Part shown: positions 29,721-42,127 of the stretch, one piece after another | Position numbering within the stretch: position 1 is the first letter of the stretch | Layout: each line of letters begins with the position of its first letter | Origin: Eustoma russellianum | Taxonomy: Eukaryota > Streptophyta > Magnoliopsida > Gentianales > Gentianaceae | Direction of reading: 5' to 3' | DNA: 64,000 nucleotides | Assembly (NCBI GenBank): GCA_036186865.1 | Contig: AP025046.1 | Span: 39,041,214-39,105,213 of the forward strand | Notes under the pieces: model-generated | The model's database searches: none | Told to the model about the DNA's origin: nothing | The model's input: only the letters and a program-made list of their open reading frames with translations | Program-made: the position numbers and the translations under genes

Positions 29721-31135
29721 TGTTAGGTCCGAAATACACTCTAGAGGGGGGTGAATAGAGTGTTTTGGTCTTTTTGCGGAATTTTCTCGTTTGTCTCAAC
29801 TCAAAAAGGATATTCAAAATGAGGACAAGAATGGAGATGAGAAGTAGTGAATGAGTACACCGGATATAGAGTGGTTCGAATCGTAAATGATTCTACTCCA
29901 CTACCACTTTGTTTCCAAAGTGGATTTTCAACAACTACTCTTCTTATTATGAACAATAAGAACAACCACAGCAACACTTACACTAACACTTTGGTGTAAG
30001 CTACAACAACAGCAACTTCTTGCACAACACACTTGTGCAACCACAGCAACTACAGCTATTAGCAAGAACAACTTCTTGCTTCCTCACAACTTCAACAAAA
30101 GTTCCCTCAAGAACTTCTCACAGTGGGTTGAAGAAATATAGTAAGGTTCACACTTTCTCACAAGTCTAAGCACAAGCAAGAGATCAAATATTTATGGTTC
30201 CTCTTGTGCTTGACTCTCTTTCTCTCAATATACAATAATGAAGATCAAAGAAAAGCTAGACAAGCTTTAAACAAATTTACAAGTATGAGAGAAATATACA
30301 ACAATGGAAAATGAAGCTAGATGATGTTGAAAAAGTGTGTAATTGCTTCATCCAAGCCTCTTCTATTCATAAATAAAGTTGACCACGTTTTTGAGGCTCT
30401 CCACCAAGTCTTCATCTTCAAAAATGTCAGGATAGTGCCCAAATAGTCTTTAGCCACCCTATGGAGTGATTTGATCTTGGATAGCCACCCTAGAGAATCT
30501 TAGACATGTTTAAAATAGTCAAAGAAGCATGTAGTATGTTGGGTTAAAGTCCACAAGAAATTTGAGCAAGATTGGAGAGAGAAAATATCATAGATCTCCC
30601 TTTGATTTTGTTCCAACGTTTGAAAATTTTTGAACTCTGGAGACGTCGATCGATCTACGTGCCAGAGCTGAGAGATCGACGTCTCTCAGTCAGATGTCGA
30701 TCGATCGACGTTAGCCTGGCTGAGAGATCGACGTCTCTCAGAATGACGTCGATCGATCGACGTCATTAGGCCAAGAGATCGACGTCTCTCAGATGTATGT
30801 CGATCGATCGACATACCTGAAGCTGAGAGATCGACGTCTCTCAGTTATACGTCGATCGATCGACGTATGTTTAACTGAGAGATCGACGTCTCTCAGATAT
30901 ACGTCAATCGATCTACGTCCCTTGGCTGAGAGTATGACGTGGATCTGAGTGCTTAAATTTTTACCAAGCTTCACATGGATCTTTTGAAGGGCTGATGTAA
31001 CCTTCATCTGATTCATGAGAGATTTTTCGTCTCGCACATATTTACATCAATTTTGCTTCGAACTAAAGATATGAAATTTCATCTTAGTCCTTTAAAACAT
31101 CTTTTTGTATCATCAAAACATTTTATAAACTAACA
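29721..31135 (-). repeat. Copia 2 5' LTR
   Basis: 1415 bp, about 98.5% identical by eye to 21302-22720. Its TATA position (30364-30371) reads TATGAATA. The U3 palindrome array lies at 30642-30920, including the symmetric ATACGTC/GACGTAT unit near 30846. The plus-strand TCTAGAGGGGGG block near the U5 end is typical of Sirevirus LTRs. Confidence 0.95.
30642..30920 (-). promoter_or_regulatory. U3 palindrome array, 5' LTR
   Basis: Same arrangement as 22227-22515. Several point differences between the two LTRs fall here, some improving and some breaking symmetry (for example TACGTCGATC here against TACGCCGATC there). Confidence 0.75.
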
Positions 31136-31140
31136 CCGAG

Positions 31141-31478
31141 GGTACCTTATCCATAGACGAGGAGTATGAAGGGAGCTAAGCTTAAGGACTTTTGTGCTGC
31201 CAAGATGTTTTGTATTATGACTATGTTTGAACTCTCTGGATTTTGGTTATGTTATTTTGTGGGACTGCTACTTTTGGAAACTTAGTAAATTAGTAATGTA
31301 TGTTTAATTTGAAAATTTTTAATTCTGCTTAAATTTTACTACCATGTTAAATATTAGCATGGGAGTCCACGACTTATGTTATGGATTTTCGCACGTTACG
31401 CATGACGCTTTGTACTCTCTTTAGTGAAGTACGGTGGGTGCACCATATCTGGACGAGGCCCGGGTGCGGGGCGCTATA
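31141..31478 (+). mobile_element. Gypsy 1 3' LTR, distal part
   Basis: Continues the LTR after Copia 2 and matches Gypsy 2 up to its end (59926-60263). The terminal bases are GCGCTATA where the others have GCGCCACA; two C-to-T changes explain this. The first 16 bases finish the predicted leader ORF. Confidence 0.88.
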
Positions 31479-33110
31479 TATGCAATTACTATTAAATAGA
31501 CTAACAAAATCCAAAGCAGGTTATGTATCAAATTGCATTAGTGCACACGATATGTGGAAATCACTGGAATTAAAGCATGAAGGTACTAGCGGTGTAAAAG
31601 AGTCAAAAATAAACATGATTATCTCTGAACTTGAATCGTTTAAAATGTTGCGAACGAATCCATAACATCTATGGATTTGAGAATTAATAACATTTTCAAT
31701 GCACTTGAAGCTCTAGATAAATCTTTTACCAGCAACGAGAAAGTCCAAAAAGTGCTACAAAGTCTTCCTGATGAATAGGATTCAAAGGTGACAGCAATAG
31801 AGAAAACCAAGTCTATTGCAAAAATGGATGAACTAATTGGCTCACTAAAAGTTTATGAGGATAAACTAAATTAAAGGAAAGCCGAGTCTTCTAAACAATC
31901 CGGTAAGGATATAGCTTTTAGTTCAAATGAGTCTCTACAAGTAAATGAAGCTTGCTCAACAAGTAGTGATAATGAATTAGATGATGATATAATAATGGTG
32001 GCTAGAAAAATTCGAAATTTTTTTAGGAAACGTCCTAATAAACCAAATAGGTCTAAACCTTCTTCTTCTTATACCCTACAATCCAAAAACTCAAAATCAA
32101 GTAAAAACAAAAATAATAAATGGTATGATAAAGAACTTAAGTGTTATGAGTGCGGAAAAAAAGGTCACATATTTTATGATTGTCTAAGTAAGAACGCTAA
32201 ACCAACCAAGGAAGGTCCAAGGAGAAGGTCAAAGATGGTTCAATCAAAAAAAAAGGAAACGTGCACTCAAAGCAAGCACTTGGAGTGATTCTTCAGATTC
32301 AGAATCTGAGCACTCAGAAAATGAGGAAGCTCAAGTGTGCTTCGTCTCAAATGAGATAACTTCTACTTCCGATTTTGATTCTGATACTGAGATGACTTTT
32401 GATGAAATGTATGATGAATTCATGAAAATGCATGCTCATTGTAAAAAGTTATCTAAAGAGAAAAAGAAACTATTTGAAGAAAATGACAAATTGAAGACGT
32501 CCAACTTGGAATTTTCTAATCAATTATAGTCTTTTAAACAAGAGTCCTCTAATATCTTGACTCTTTGAAAGATAAAATTGAGTCGTATAGAAAAAGTGAA
32601 CAAAACCCAAAAACTGAAAACAATATGTTAAAAACCAAAATGCATGATTGTGAAGAAGAAGTGTCTAAGCTTAAATCAAGTAAGTTAGACTTAGAGAAAA
32701 CATTAGAACAATTTAAGTCCGAAACAAATATGTTAGATACACTAATTTCCTCACAAAGATATGGCAATGATAAAAAGGGATTAGGTTATAAAGAAGAAAA
32801 TGGTCAGTTAGGCAAAAGTACTAATTTTGTTTCATCTAGTTCTAAGTTACCATATAGGGCAAATAAATCAAATGTTCCTATTTTGCCTACTCCTTCTTCT
32901 ATTCATTCTATGGCTAAGGTAAGATCACACGTACCCACAAAAGTGTTTGAGAAAATCTTTGCATCTAAGACATCTAGAAATTATGTTTATATGTATTCAA
33001 ATATGCCTAAATCAAATAAAACACATTCAACCCCTAAGTCAAACCACTTTAGAAGCCTTACGAGACAAATTAGGAATGTTCTCCTATGATACTATAGCAT
33101 GATTTGCTCT
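31479..33110 (+). pseudogene. gag: Copia 1 gag remnant fused to RNase H tail
   Basis: Reads MWKSLELKHEG and later LEALDKSF in shifting frames, with stops (for example in QSLPDE-stop near 31777). The zinc knuckle CYECGKKGHIFYDC is intact at 32142-32183. A Lys/Glu-rich coiled-coil tail follows. Near 33035-33040 the sequence jumps from the Gag tail to QTTLEALRDKLGMFSYDTIA, the end of Copia RNase H, and stops at about 33099. The whole protease, integrase and RT are absent, an internal deletion of several kilobases. Confidence 0.85.
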
Positions 33111-33125
33111 TTTGCTTGATTTGCA

Positions 33126-33377
33126 AAAAAAAGGGGGAGAGAGAAATCATGATTTTATAAGGTTAATGTTATACAAGTGGTTCGAAGCATAAGTTAAGGG
33201 GGAGCTAGGTGGGAGAGTATATGTTGAGGGGGAGAACATGTCTAAACACAATTGGGATAAGCTAAAACAATTGGTACAATTGGTTAGCAAACAATTGGTA
33301 CAATTGGTTAGCAAACAATTGGTAAAATATTTAAAATCATGTAATGTTATTTTGAAAATCATTCAAAAAGGGGAGAA
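33126..33377 (+). promoter_or_regulatory. Polypurine tract cluster of Copia 1
   Basis: AAAAAAAAGGGGGAGAGAG (33126), TTAAGGGGGAGC (about 33195), TGAGGGGGAGAAC (about 33224) and AAAAAGGGGAGAA abutting the LTR (33365-33377). Between them is a short tandem repeat of AACAATTGGTACAATTGGTT type (33268-33325). Confidence 0.8.
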
Positions 33378-33504
33378 TGTTGAGAATGTTATGTTTGAAT
33401 AATTTTCAAAAGCATGATTTTAAGTTTTAAATGCTTAAAAATATCACTTTATATTATAAAAGAATCAAAAAGTTGAAACAAAGTTGAAACAAGTGAAAAA
33501 GTAA

Positions 33505-33830
33505 CGTCGATCTCTCAGACAGACACATGTGGATCGATCGATATACATCATCCCCTAACATCTATCGATCGATGTTAGATAGAATAAAACCAAAAAACTT
33601 ACTGTGAGACGTCGATCTCTCACGTGGACTGATAGACGTACGTCAGTCTCTCATGTAGATCGATCGACGTACATCAGCCCCTCACATGGATCGATCCACG
33701 TCTTAAAAAATCAAAAATCGAAACTCACTGGGAGACATGGTTCTCTCAATGCAGGGACACCAATTGATTGATATATACATCAGTCTCTAAAATTAAGACA
33801 TAGATCGATTGATGTCAACGGATTTCTGAA
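33505..33830 (+). promoter_or_regulatory. Degenerate palindrome array in Copia 1 U3
   Basis: GATCGATCGA-centred dyads alternate with ACGTCGATCTCTCA motifs, the same scheme as Copia 2, but more decayed. Confidence 0.65.
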
Positions 33831-35003
33831 AAATTTCTCCAACGTATGATAAACTAATACTCATTTTGATGTACACATAAACTTCCTTCCATGTAATGAG
33901 TTTTTAAACATTCCATATATGTTTATCATGTTTCATTACTTGGATTTTATGTGTTTATGAGTTTACATGTGCATTTGTTATATCACTAACTTGGCAAGGA
34001 AGTTATTACAACTTGCCACAAGGGCAAATGAGTATGTTTTGAGCTTTTTCAGGGTCTTATCACATGGATAATGTCCATATCCATGAAAATACAAAGTTGG
34101 AGCATCTCTACATCCTTTTTGACATATTTGGCGCTCAAGGGTATTTAAGTCATATTGGTGCTCAAGGACATTTTGATCATTTACACAGATTTATTTTCTG
34201 TGTAATGCTAAAATGGTTTCCATATGGATGTTTCTTATATCATATTCATGATCTTCATATTATTCTTGGTGACTCTTGAACTTCATATCTATATTAACCA
34301 TATATGTTATGGTTTTCGGTTTTCTTGGACTTCTTATTTTGTGACATTTATTTTGTCACATTATATTGTCATCATGGTGTTATCATACACATATTTTGGG
34401 ACTTATTCTTTATTATTTTTGGATGGACATTGGTCAAAAAACTGAGAAACAATCAGCCACACTTGAAGGAGAGAAAAGGAGAAGTAGTTGGGTTAAATGG
34501 TGATATTTAATATGCAACTGATTCTCATTAGTATCCAGCTATTTTTATCTGATTTTAATAATTTTTGAACATTAAGAATGTTCATATATGTGTATGTGAG
34601 GTGGACAAATCAAATGTTTACATATGAGCAAGACTACATCACATGGACCAACCAAAACACTCCAAGATGACATGTCGGCAAGGAGTTGCATTCTTGGCAC
34701 TATAGGTTGCAGTAATTTCGGTTTTGGTAGCTGTAAACTTGCAGATTTAGTGAGCCATTATCCTTCCAAAGTTGTTGAAGAGGTTGAGCAAAAGCTGGAG
34801 GAAGAATTGGTCATCCAAATCACTTAAACTTTTCTGAAAATAACTTCAGAAATTTCAGCGTTCAAAATGGTCTAATCACATGTCTTGAAGGTGCCAACTA
34901 ATCAAGTTGATGAGGTGGTCTTCCAATCAAATAAAGACAAGTGAGATTGATGATATGGAAGGTGACATGTGGGCATCCTAATCCACAAGGGGCTGCTCAC
35001 ACC

Positions 35004-35011
35004 TATAAATA
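35004..35011 (+). promoter_or_regulatory. TATA box in Copia 1 LTR
   Basis: TATAAATA, followed about 30 bases later by the probable transcript start. Equivalent boxes are at 47548-47555 and 40611-40618 on the minus strand in Copia 3. Confidence 0.6.
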
Positions 35012-36075
35012 AAAGAGGAGTTGAAGAAGGGAGAACACAACTTGAAGCTATCTTCTTCTCTCATTCTTCTTCTTCTCCATTCTTCATTCTTGTTCTTGCA
35101 GCTGTTGTTATAGGTGATTTTGATTGTTATTGTGCTGCATACACACCTCTTGTACTCATAAAGGTTGTAATTGATTAGACATTCAATAAGGCAACATCAA
35201 TAGGTGGTGAGGTGATTACATTCTTGAATTTGTAAGGTGTTGTGATCAAGTCTTGATTAGGGTTAGTGTACCACCAAAGAATCAAGTACTTTGAAAGTTT
35301 TAAGGTGTTATTCACATAGTGAAGATCCAAGGAAAGGTGTCGCTTGGGACTGGAGTAGGTCACATTGACCGAACTAGGATAATTCTTGGTGTCTTTGTCA
35401 TCTTTACTTTTCTGCCTTATTTTTCCATTTTCTGCAGTGAATTTCTAAAACCTAGAAAAATAGAAAAATGTTTTCAAAAATCCTGATTTTTGGTGTCAAC
35501 CAGCTTCCGACTGTTAGCTTTCATTTGTAATAAGAATCACTTGATTTGAGCAAAGAAAAGTTAGTCAACAGTCGTTGCAAGTTAGTTGCGTAAATCTTTC
35601 AGCTAAACTAACTTGTCTTCAAAGTTTTGTAATTCTATATTATTTGGTTAGCATTCTTGGTCGGGATTTTTGAAAACATAAACTAGAGTTCATAAGATTT
35701 TTTCTGACATAAAGATCACACTTTTTGGATAAGTACACAAGGAGTTCTAGCTTTTCAAAATTGAACAACTTTTCTGTCCTGTTTGGAAAAATCAGTGAGA
35801 CTAAAAGTTTTTACCTTTTTGAAGGATCAAACGACTTTGGATTTCTCTCAAATTTGTACAGGAGTTATAAAACATCTTGAAGTTTGTTTCTAGAATTTTC
35901 AAAGGTTTTGAAGTTCTACATAAAGAGAAACAATTTTTTAAAGTCAGGCTCTCATTCTGAAACTTATAGAACAGTTTTGAGGGGAGTTTTCAAAAGAGTT
36001 TTTAATAGTATAATTTCCGCTAACCACTATTCACCCCCCTCTAGTGGTGTTTGTTGCAAGTTTCACAGTTCAACA

Positions 36076-39000
36076 TCGGTATGACACCCTGATTGTGAAT
36101 TTGTATGGCCTATCCATGTTTCTCCAGAGGATGAGTCGGAGGAAGATTTCAGAATTTCATTAGTACCTTCGTTATGCAAAAGGTCATGGATGGTGTACAT
36201 CATAGAGATAAGTCATCTGGTTATCTAGCAGATCCTCCAGATGCTACCCATCATGGCTTTGTTGAGCCAGTTCTCAACACTAAATCACCTATAAAGGCTC
36301 GACGACCTACATTCTAGAAAACTGCTCGGATTACTTGCTCTCAAAGTGCCATTTCCACCCATATGAATCCATGAAAGCGGTGTTATGGAATGTCTAAGGC
36401 GTTCGTACCTCTTCACACCTTCTTCATTCATTAGTTTAACGATATCAATTTCATCTTCTTGTATTGATTGAGCCTGAATTGCGATAGTCTTGTCTTTTAT
36501 CGTATCATTTGGCTTATGGTTTCTGAAATGCTGCTTCAGCCTGCAATGGTCATATTTGGATCTTTTGGAGGGATTCTGTGTTAACCTTGTTAGATTCGCA
36601 TCAGGGTGTTTAGAATGTCTCTCAAAGGTTCTGTTGGCAACCAATCGGAGAGATTTTTTGGTGTACTTTCGTTTATGGTTTGCGTATAGTGGCGTCCAGG
36701 CGCCTGCTATGGCTAGATCTTCAGCTTCTTCATAGTCAAATCACAGATCCCTGGCTTGTGGGGGAGACTTAACACGTTTCTGTGTTTAGATGAACATAAA
36801 GGGGTCTCCACGCCTACGCTTCGAACATTAGTTGATTTCAATACTTGCGTTGCTTTGTGCCTGCAGTCTATCCATTTCAAGGATCACCTTTTAAATGGTG
36901 TGGTGGACGTGGCTTGGGACGTATCTGGAGACGTTTAGATCGTTTCTTATGTTCATAGTCGTTCAATGATATGTTAAAGAGCACTCAGGTGCAACATCTT
37001 AGTCGTGCCACGTCTGATCTTGCGCCTTTTTATTTCAGTTGTGCTTAGCTTGGAGCATCTGGCTCACCATCCTTCCATTACATGGATGTTTGGTGTACTC
37101 ACGCTGACTTCTCTTCTTTTATCCGCTACCAGTGGGTATCCTATCCGACAGTGGCTGGTATCTGGGGATTTTATGATAAAGTGAAAAAGCTCAGACTAGC
37201 ATTGCGGCATTGGAATAAAGTTTTTTGGCAATATTTTTGATGTTGTTGCAATGGCATAAATGGATGTTGTACGTCAGGAGCGAGAATATGAATTACATTC
37301 ATCTGACAGAACACTAAGTATAATCATTGTTCAGTGATGTTGCAGCAGGCATAAGCTAGAGCCTTTCTGTTTTGGAAACAAAAAGCCAATCTAAAGTGCC
37401 TACATGACGGGGATGCCAATATAGCTTTCTTCCACCAAACAGTTAAAGACAGGCGGCAGCGACAGTGTATTAAAAGGATTCTTACAGGAGATGGTTCGGA
37501 ATATGTAGCACTATAGACCATTGAGGCAGAAGCAGTCCGTTTCTATCAAGCGCTCTTTTTGATGGAACAAACATTGCATTATGAGCTCATATTGGATCAT
37601 ATTCCTTCTCTTCTAATAGAAGCGGATAATGATATGTTGTTGGCAATGCCTACTTTCAATGAGGTGATATGTTGTTGGCAATGCCTACTTTCAATGAGGT
37701 GAAGCAGGCAGTGTGGAATCTTAGCTCCACCAGTGCTGCAGGACCGTATGGCTTTCCAGGTTCATTTTATAGGCAATTTTGGCATATCCTTTGTGTGGAT
37801 GCTGTGTACGCTGCCTCGGAGTTTTTTCTTGGCATTCAAGTTCCAAGTGTGATGACATTGTCTCTCATCGTATTGCTTCCCAAAACTAACAGTCCAACAT
37901 CTTTTCAGGATTTTTGGCCCATCCGTTTGATGAATTTTATGGCTAAAGTAGCCACTCGACCAGTCTCTAGCCTTCTTGCACATTTGTTGCATCAGCTGAT
38001 TTCACCTGAACAAGCGGGTTTCCTCAGAACTCGAGGAATTACAGAGCAGATTCTATTAGCAAAGGAGATGGTACATGTTATGGACAGGGCCACTAGGGGG
38101 GCAAGTCATAATTAAGTTGGATATGGCAAAGGCATTTGACAAGGTTAGCTGGACATATTTGGAGAAGTTGCTTCTAAAGTTTGGGTTTGCGTCTCAGTTT
38201 GTTCGCTTAATTATTAACAATCTTGCTGCTACAAGATGTAGCATATTGGTAAAAGGCAAACCCATTGGTTACTTTCAACCAAGTCGGAGTGAAGCAGGGT
38301 GATCCACTATCGCCTCTCCTTTTTATTCTCTCGTCAAAAGAATTTTCACGTGGTATCAAAGCATTGTTGGGGCTGGTACACTTCGGGGTTTTCAGGCATG
38401 CAGAGTGCCCATAGTCTCGCATCTTGGCTTCACGGATGATTTGTTAATCTTTCTCAACGGGTTTGCACGCAATGTCATAGCGTTTTGGGCTTTTTTGGAG
38501 CAATATCAGAATGTATTAGGTCAACTAGTCAATTATCATAAGAGTCAAGTTGTAGTTAGCGCAGGGGGGTCAAGTGTTCATGCTGTCTAGATCTTGACGA
38601 TGCGCCTTGCATCCTTTCCAATTAAATACCTGCGCTCATATTTATATAAAGGGATAAATAGAGCCAACTATTGCACTTCTCTGCTATGGCATTTTGATGT
38701 TAAATTGAATGAGTGGTCATCTCGGTTGCTTAGTATGGCTGTCCGTTTAACTCTAATCTGTCATGTTCTATGCTTAATCCCAACTCATCTTATCACAAGC
38801 TCCCACCTTCCTCAGAGTGTGGTTACTGAACTGAAGAGAAAATGTTTTCTTTCTTATGGCATGACCGTCATCATTGGACATCCTAAGACAATGTCTGTCA
38901 CCCAACCGAAGCAGGAGGATTGGGAATTGGAAACTTTGATGCTTTGCAGCAAGCTTATGACTGCAAACTACGGTGGGATTATCACAACAAGAATTCTCTC

Positions 39001-39517
39001 TGGACCAAATTTCTTTGTCAAAAGTATGGACACTGACATACGTTGTATGCTAACATTTACGATTCAATAGATTGGAAGCGTATCTATCAAGTGCATGAGT
39101 TATGTACATTGCATGTAAATCACAACCCTAACGGTATGTATTGGCTGACTACTGCTCATGGTCAATTCACTATAAAGGCGTCCTATGATGATTTTTGCAT
39201 GCCTACAAATTCTATTCCGCAGTGTAAGTACATATGGTGGCGGAGGGCTCAGCAAAGCGCAAAATCTTTCCTATAGAAATTATGGTTTCATTCATTACCG
39301 ATGGTGGCAAACTTACAACAGTGGTTGGTTACTTTCCATCTTGTTGTGCTTTCTGCCTCACTGCCTCAGACTCTCAAGACTATATTTTCTTGTTGTGTCC
39401 TAACATTTGCATAATCTTGCTAGAAATGGCCATCACTTTCTCAGGACCCATACCTTCCCAATCCACTATTATCCTCACTTGCAACAGTGGTGGCAGGCTG
39501 CATCTCTGTGTTCCATG
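36076..39517 (+). pseudogene. Decayed LINE, 5' part: endonuclease, reverse transcriptase, zf-RVT
   Basis: From about 36372 the phrase MKAVLWNV marks the start of an apurinic endonuclease domain, readable only across many stops. RT is seen at 37669-38115 (AAGPYGFPGSFYRQFW, SPEQAGFLRTRGI), then KLDMAKAFDKVSW near 38115-38155. The catalytic box reads FTDD (near 38429) instead of FADD. The zf-RVT-like part is near 39090-39300 (HGQFTIKASYD). A 35-bp tandem duplication at 37631-37700 adds a frameshift. The 3' part lies at 50351-51930 beyond Copia 3. The 5' limit and target duplication are unknown. Confidence 0.85.
37631..37700 (+). repeat. 35-bp tandem duplication in LINE
   Basis: Two adjacent identical 35-base units starting GATATGTTGTTGG; 35 is not divisible by three, so the frame is broken. 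Confidence 0.9.
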
Positions 39518-42127
39518 TGTAGGACCGTATACCTTCTGTAAACACCAGTAGAGGGAGAGATGAATAGTGGTTAGCGGAAATTACACTACTACCTTTGGCA
39601 AAAATCCCCTTTGAAAACAGAATCTGAGACATTCTCAGATTCAGAGCCCGTTTTTGAAAAATTCAAAACACAGTGTACACAACTCTAAAAATTATGAGAC
39701 TTTACAGAAATTAACTTCAATATCTTGACTAAACGCCTTTCAAAAATTAGACAAAAATAAGATAGTTTGACCCTTCAACCAAATAAAAAGGTTCAGATGG
39801 TCAAGCTGGACAGAATTGGATAGAATAGTGTTGAACTTTGAAACGTGTTTCCCTTTGATTAATCAACCAAAAAGGTTGAACTTTATATCAAAACACTATT
39901 TAGGATGTCTAGTTTATGTTTCCAAAAGATCCTGACCTGAAACTGTTCTTGAACAATTCAGAATGCAAGTTTTCTTAAAACTGGTCAAATTGCAGCTAGA
40001 ATGGAGCAGTTATCTTGCAATGATTGAAAGACTAACTTTCCTCTGCTCAAATCAAGTGATCTTGTTGCAAATGAAAGCTAATAGTCTGAATCATAACTCC
40101 ACCAAAAATCACAAATTCTGAAAGTGTTTTGCTATTTTTTCAAAAAATGTGAAGATGTGTGAAATCTGTAGTGAAAACAGACATAAAAATAGAAAAGTAT
40201 AAAGAAGACAAGAACAACAAAGATTTATCATGATTTGGTCAATGTGACCTACTCTAGTCCCAAGGAACACCTTTTCTTAGATTTCACTATGGTATGAACA
40301 CAAATACAACAAGAACCAAGCTTGATCCTTGGGTTAAACATCAACCCTATTCAAAAATTGGATGAACACCTCTATGCAACTCTTGGTTGCAACACCTCTA
40401 TCACCTATTGATTAGCCTTATAAATTTGGCTAGTCAATCTTACAAATGAGACACAAGAAGGCGTGCGTAATGTATCTCAACAACAACAAGAAATGAAACA
40501 CCTTAGCTATACAAAGAAAGCATCAAGAATGAGAGAATAGCAAGAATGATCTTCAAGTTTGCTTGAAAGTTGTGTGTTCTTCTTCTTCACCTTTGCCATC
40601 TATTTATAGTGTGGAATAGGCCTTAAAGATAAGAACTCCAATATGTCAACATCTTTATCTTCAAGTTCTAGTCTTCTTCACATCATTAGTTGGCCACATA
40701 ATCACCTTGTACACTTGGCAATATCAAGCAACATAACTGGTCCACCTAGAATTTTCAGCTTGGCCGATTTTTCCACCATGGAAATGTCTTGATTTATCCC
40801 TTGCAAAATGAAGGTAATAAGAAGGAATATTCCACAAGAGTCCCTCAACTCCTTGCCATGAGAATAGGTCAAGAGAAGGCTGGTCATTTTGGATAAAAAC
40901 AGCCCCATTTTTCAGCCTTGTAGCTTTGGCTACATTTCAAATTTTCCAAGTTGGGAATTTTGCCAACTAGCATGTATTTGGTTGGTCCACTTGTCACCAA
41001 GTCATAAAATGAATACATCATCATTTCCACTTGTTTATGAGTGTTTTTGAGGCTGTATATACGTATATCAACTCAAAATTTTGGAAGAGAAATCAACAAA
41101 TAATAGTTGACAAGATTATGTCTACATATAATATCAAAACCCCCACAATTTCTCTTTGTATGTTATGATAAATTTCACACCATTAACACCTTTAAAATCT
41201 CTGCAAGATGATGAATAAGATTCTCCAATAACATATATAAGAAGGTCTTCGGAAAAAATAGAATGTGACATCGAATACCGTCACATATCCCTCTACCGTC
41301 GATAATATCATCAAATAAGAGAATATACTAGAAAACCATCAAATAATCTTCAAGAAAATAATAAATGAACTCCAGAATGAAGATAATAAGATACTCAAGA
41401 GATTCTTCGAGTAAAAATACCGACACTGCCCTCAGAGGTAAAATGACCAAAATACCCCTGGTGAGAGAAAACTCCATAAATGACCCTGATGGTCATAAAT
41501 AGATATAATAACACCTTTGTGATGATAAATAAGAGATGAATGCGTCCTTGAAACATTTTCACCATGTCAAGTATCTACACAAACTCAAAATACCAATTTT
41601 GCCCTTTTTGGTAAGTTGTAAAAACTTCCAAGGCACATTAGTCACAAGACATTTATAATCATTAAAAACACATAATAACAACATGATTAACATATATAAA
41701 TCATGTAAAAAAATAAAACAACCATTTTATCACATTTTAGAAAACTATTTCTGAAAACCCTAGACATCGATTGATCGAAGTGTCTCTGCTTGAGAGATCG
41801 ATGTCTCACAGTAAGGTATAGAGTTTGTCTTTGACCTACATCAATCAATCGAAATGGGAGTTCGATGTACATTGATCGATCAATGTGTCTCAGATTTAGA
41901 GATCGATGTCTCAAAGTAAGGTCTTGGTTTTTCTCTCCCTTACATAGACCGATCGATGTAAGGGTTCGATGTACATCGATCGATCGATGTGTTCCAACCT
42001 GATAGATCGATGTCATTTTTCTTTACTTGTTCAACTTTTGGCCATTTATAACATTATGTGTGACATTTTTAAGTATTCAACACTTAAAATCATGACCTTG
42101 GAAATTATCCAAATATATTTCTCAACA
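39518..42127 (-). repeat. Copia 3 3' LTR
   Basis: 2610 bp, TGTAGGACC to TCTCAACA. Contains a minus-strand TATAAATA (40611-40618) and a palindrome array at 41765-42010. Directly right, TTCTCCCCCTTTT is the purine tract on the minus strand (42128-42140); further C-rich tracts at about 42308 and 42327 are secondary ones. Confidence 0.92.
41765..42010 (-). promoter_or_regulatory. Palindrome array in Copia 3 U3
   Basis: Perfect 18-bp dyads ACATTGATCGATCAATGT (41869-41886) and ACATCGATCGATCGATGT (41973-41990) alternate with GAGAGATCGATGTCTCA motifs. Arms differ from Copia 2 but symmetry is kept. The partner array in the 5' LTR is at about 49998-50235. Confidence 0.75.

Larger units (their letters stand above)
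21302..31135 (-). mobile_element. Copia 2: full-length Sirevirus-type element, 9.8 kb
   Basis: Two LTRs (21302-22720, 1419 bp; 29721-31135, 1415 bp), target duplication ccgag, primer site at 29707-29718 and purine tract at 22721-22733. Order on the minus strand is gag, protease, integrase, RT, RNase H, then an additional ORF in the envelope position. The LTRs differ by roughly 20 substitutions by eye (about 1.5%) plus a G-run length difference. At a commonly used grass rate of 1.3e-8 per site per year that would be near 0.6 million years, so it is one of the younger insertions here. Several frameshifts between gag and integrase make this copy defective. Confidence 0.95.
1108..31478 (+). mobile_element. 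Gypsy element 1 (Tekay/Del-like chromovirus), multiply interrupted
   Basis: Pieces at 1108-2341, 11839-12003 and 16879-17760 read as successive parts of one pol gene (RT end, RNase H, integrase, chromodomain). A polypurine tract follows at 17791-17801, then a 3' LTR at 17802-21301 continued at 31141-31478. Three insertions inside it have target duplications: 2342-11838, 12004-16878 and 21302-31135. A further LTR lies at 1-1107. The 5' half is left of the window. The right flank from 31479 continues Copia 1 gag, so this element inserted into Copia 1; the likely target duplication is tatgc at 31479-31483, but the other copy is out of view. Confidence 0.88.
31479..36075 (+). mobile_element. Copia 1: Sirevirus-type element, gag-only derivative (3' part)
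   Basis: Gag remnant, fused by deletion to the last codons of RNase H, then purine tracts and a 2.7-kb 3' LTR (33378-36075). Its 5' LTR and gag start lie left of Gypsy 1, outside the window. Gag is homologous to that of Copia 3. This is the host of Gypsy 1 and so one of the oldest layers here. Confidence 0.88.
33378..36075 (+). repeat. Copia 1 3' LTR
   Basis: TGTTGAGAATG to CAGTTCAACA, 2698 bp, homologous to the Copia 3 LTRs. It includes a degenerate palindrome array (33505-33830), a TATA box TATAAATA at 35004-35011 and the ACCCCCCTCTAGTGG block near the end. The duplication after it would be tcggt, with its partner out of view. Confidence 0.9.

Noticed and set aside
40702..40908. Short ORF in Copia 3 LTR
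   Set aside because: Not conserved in the other LTR copy and no codon pattern.
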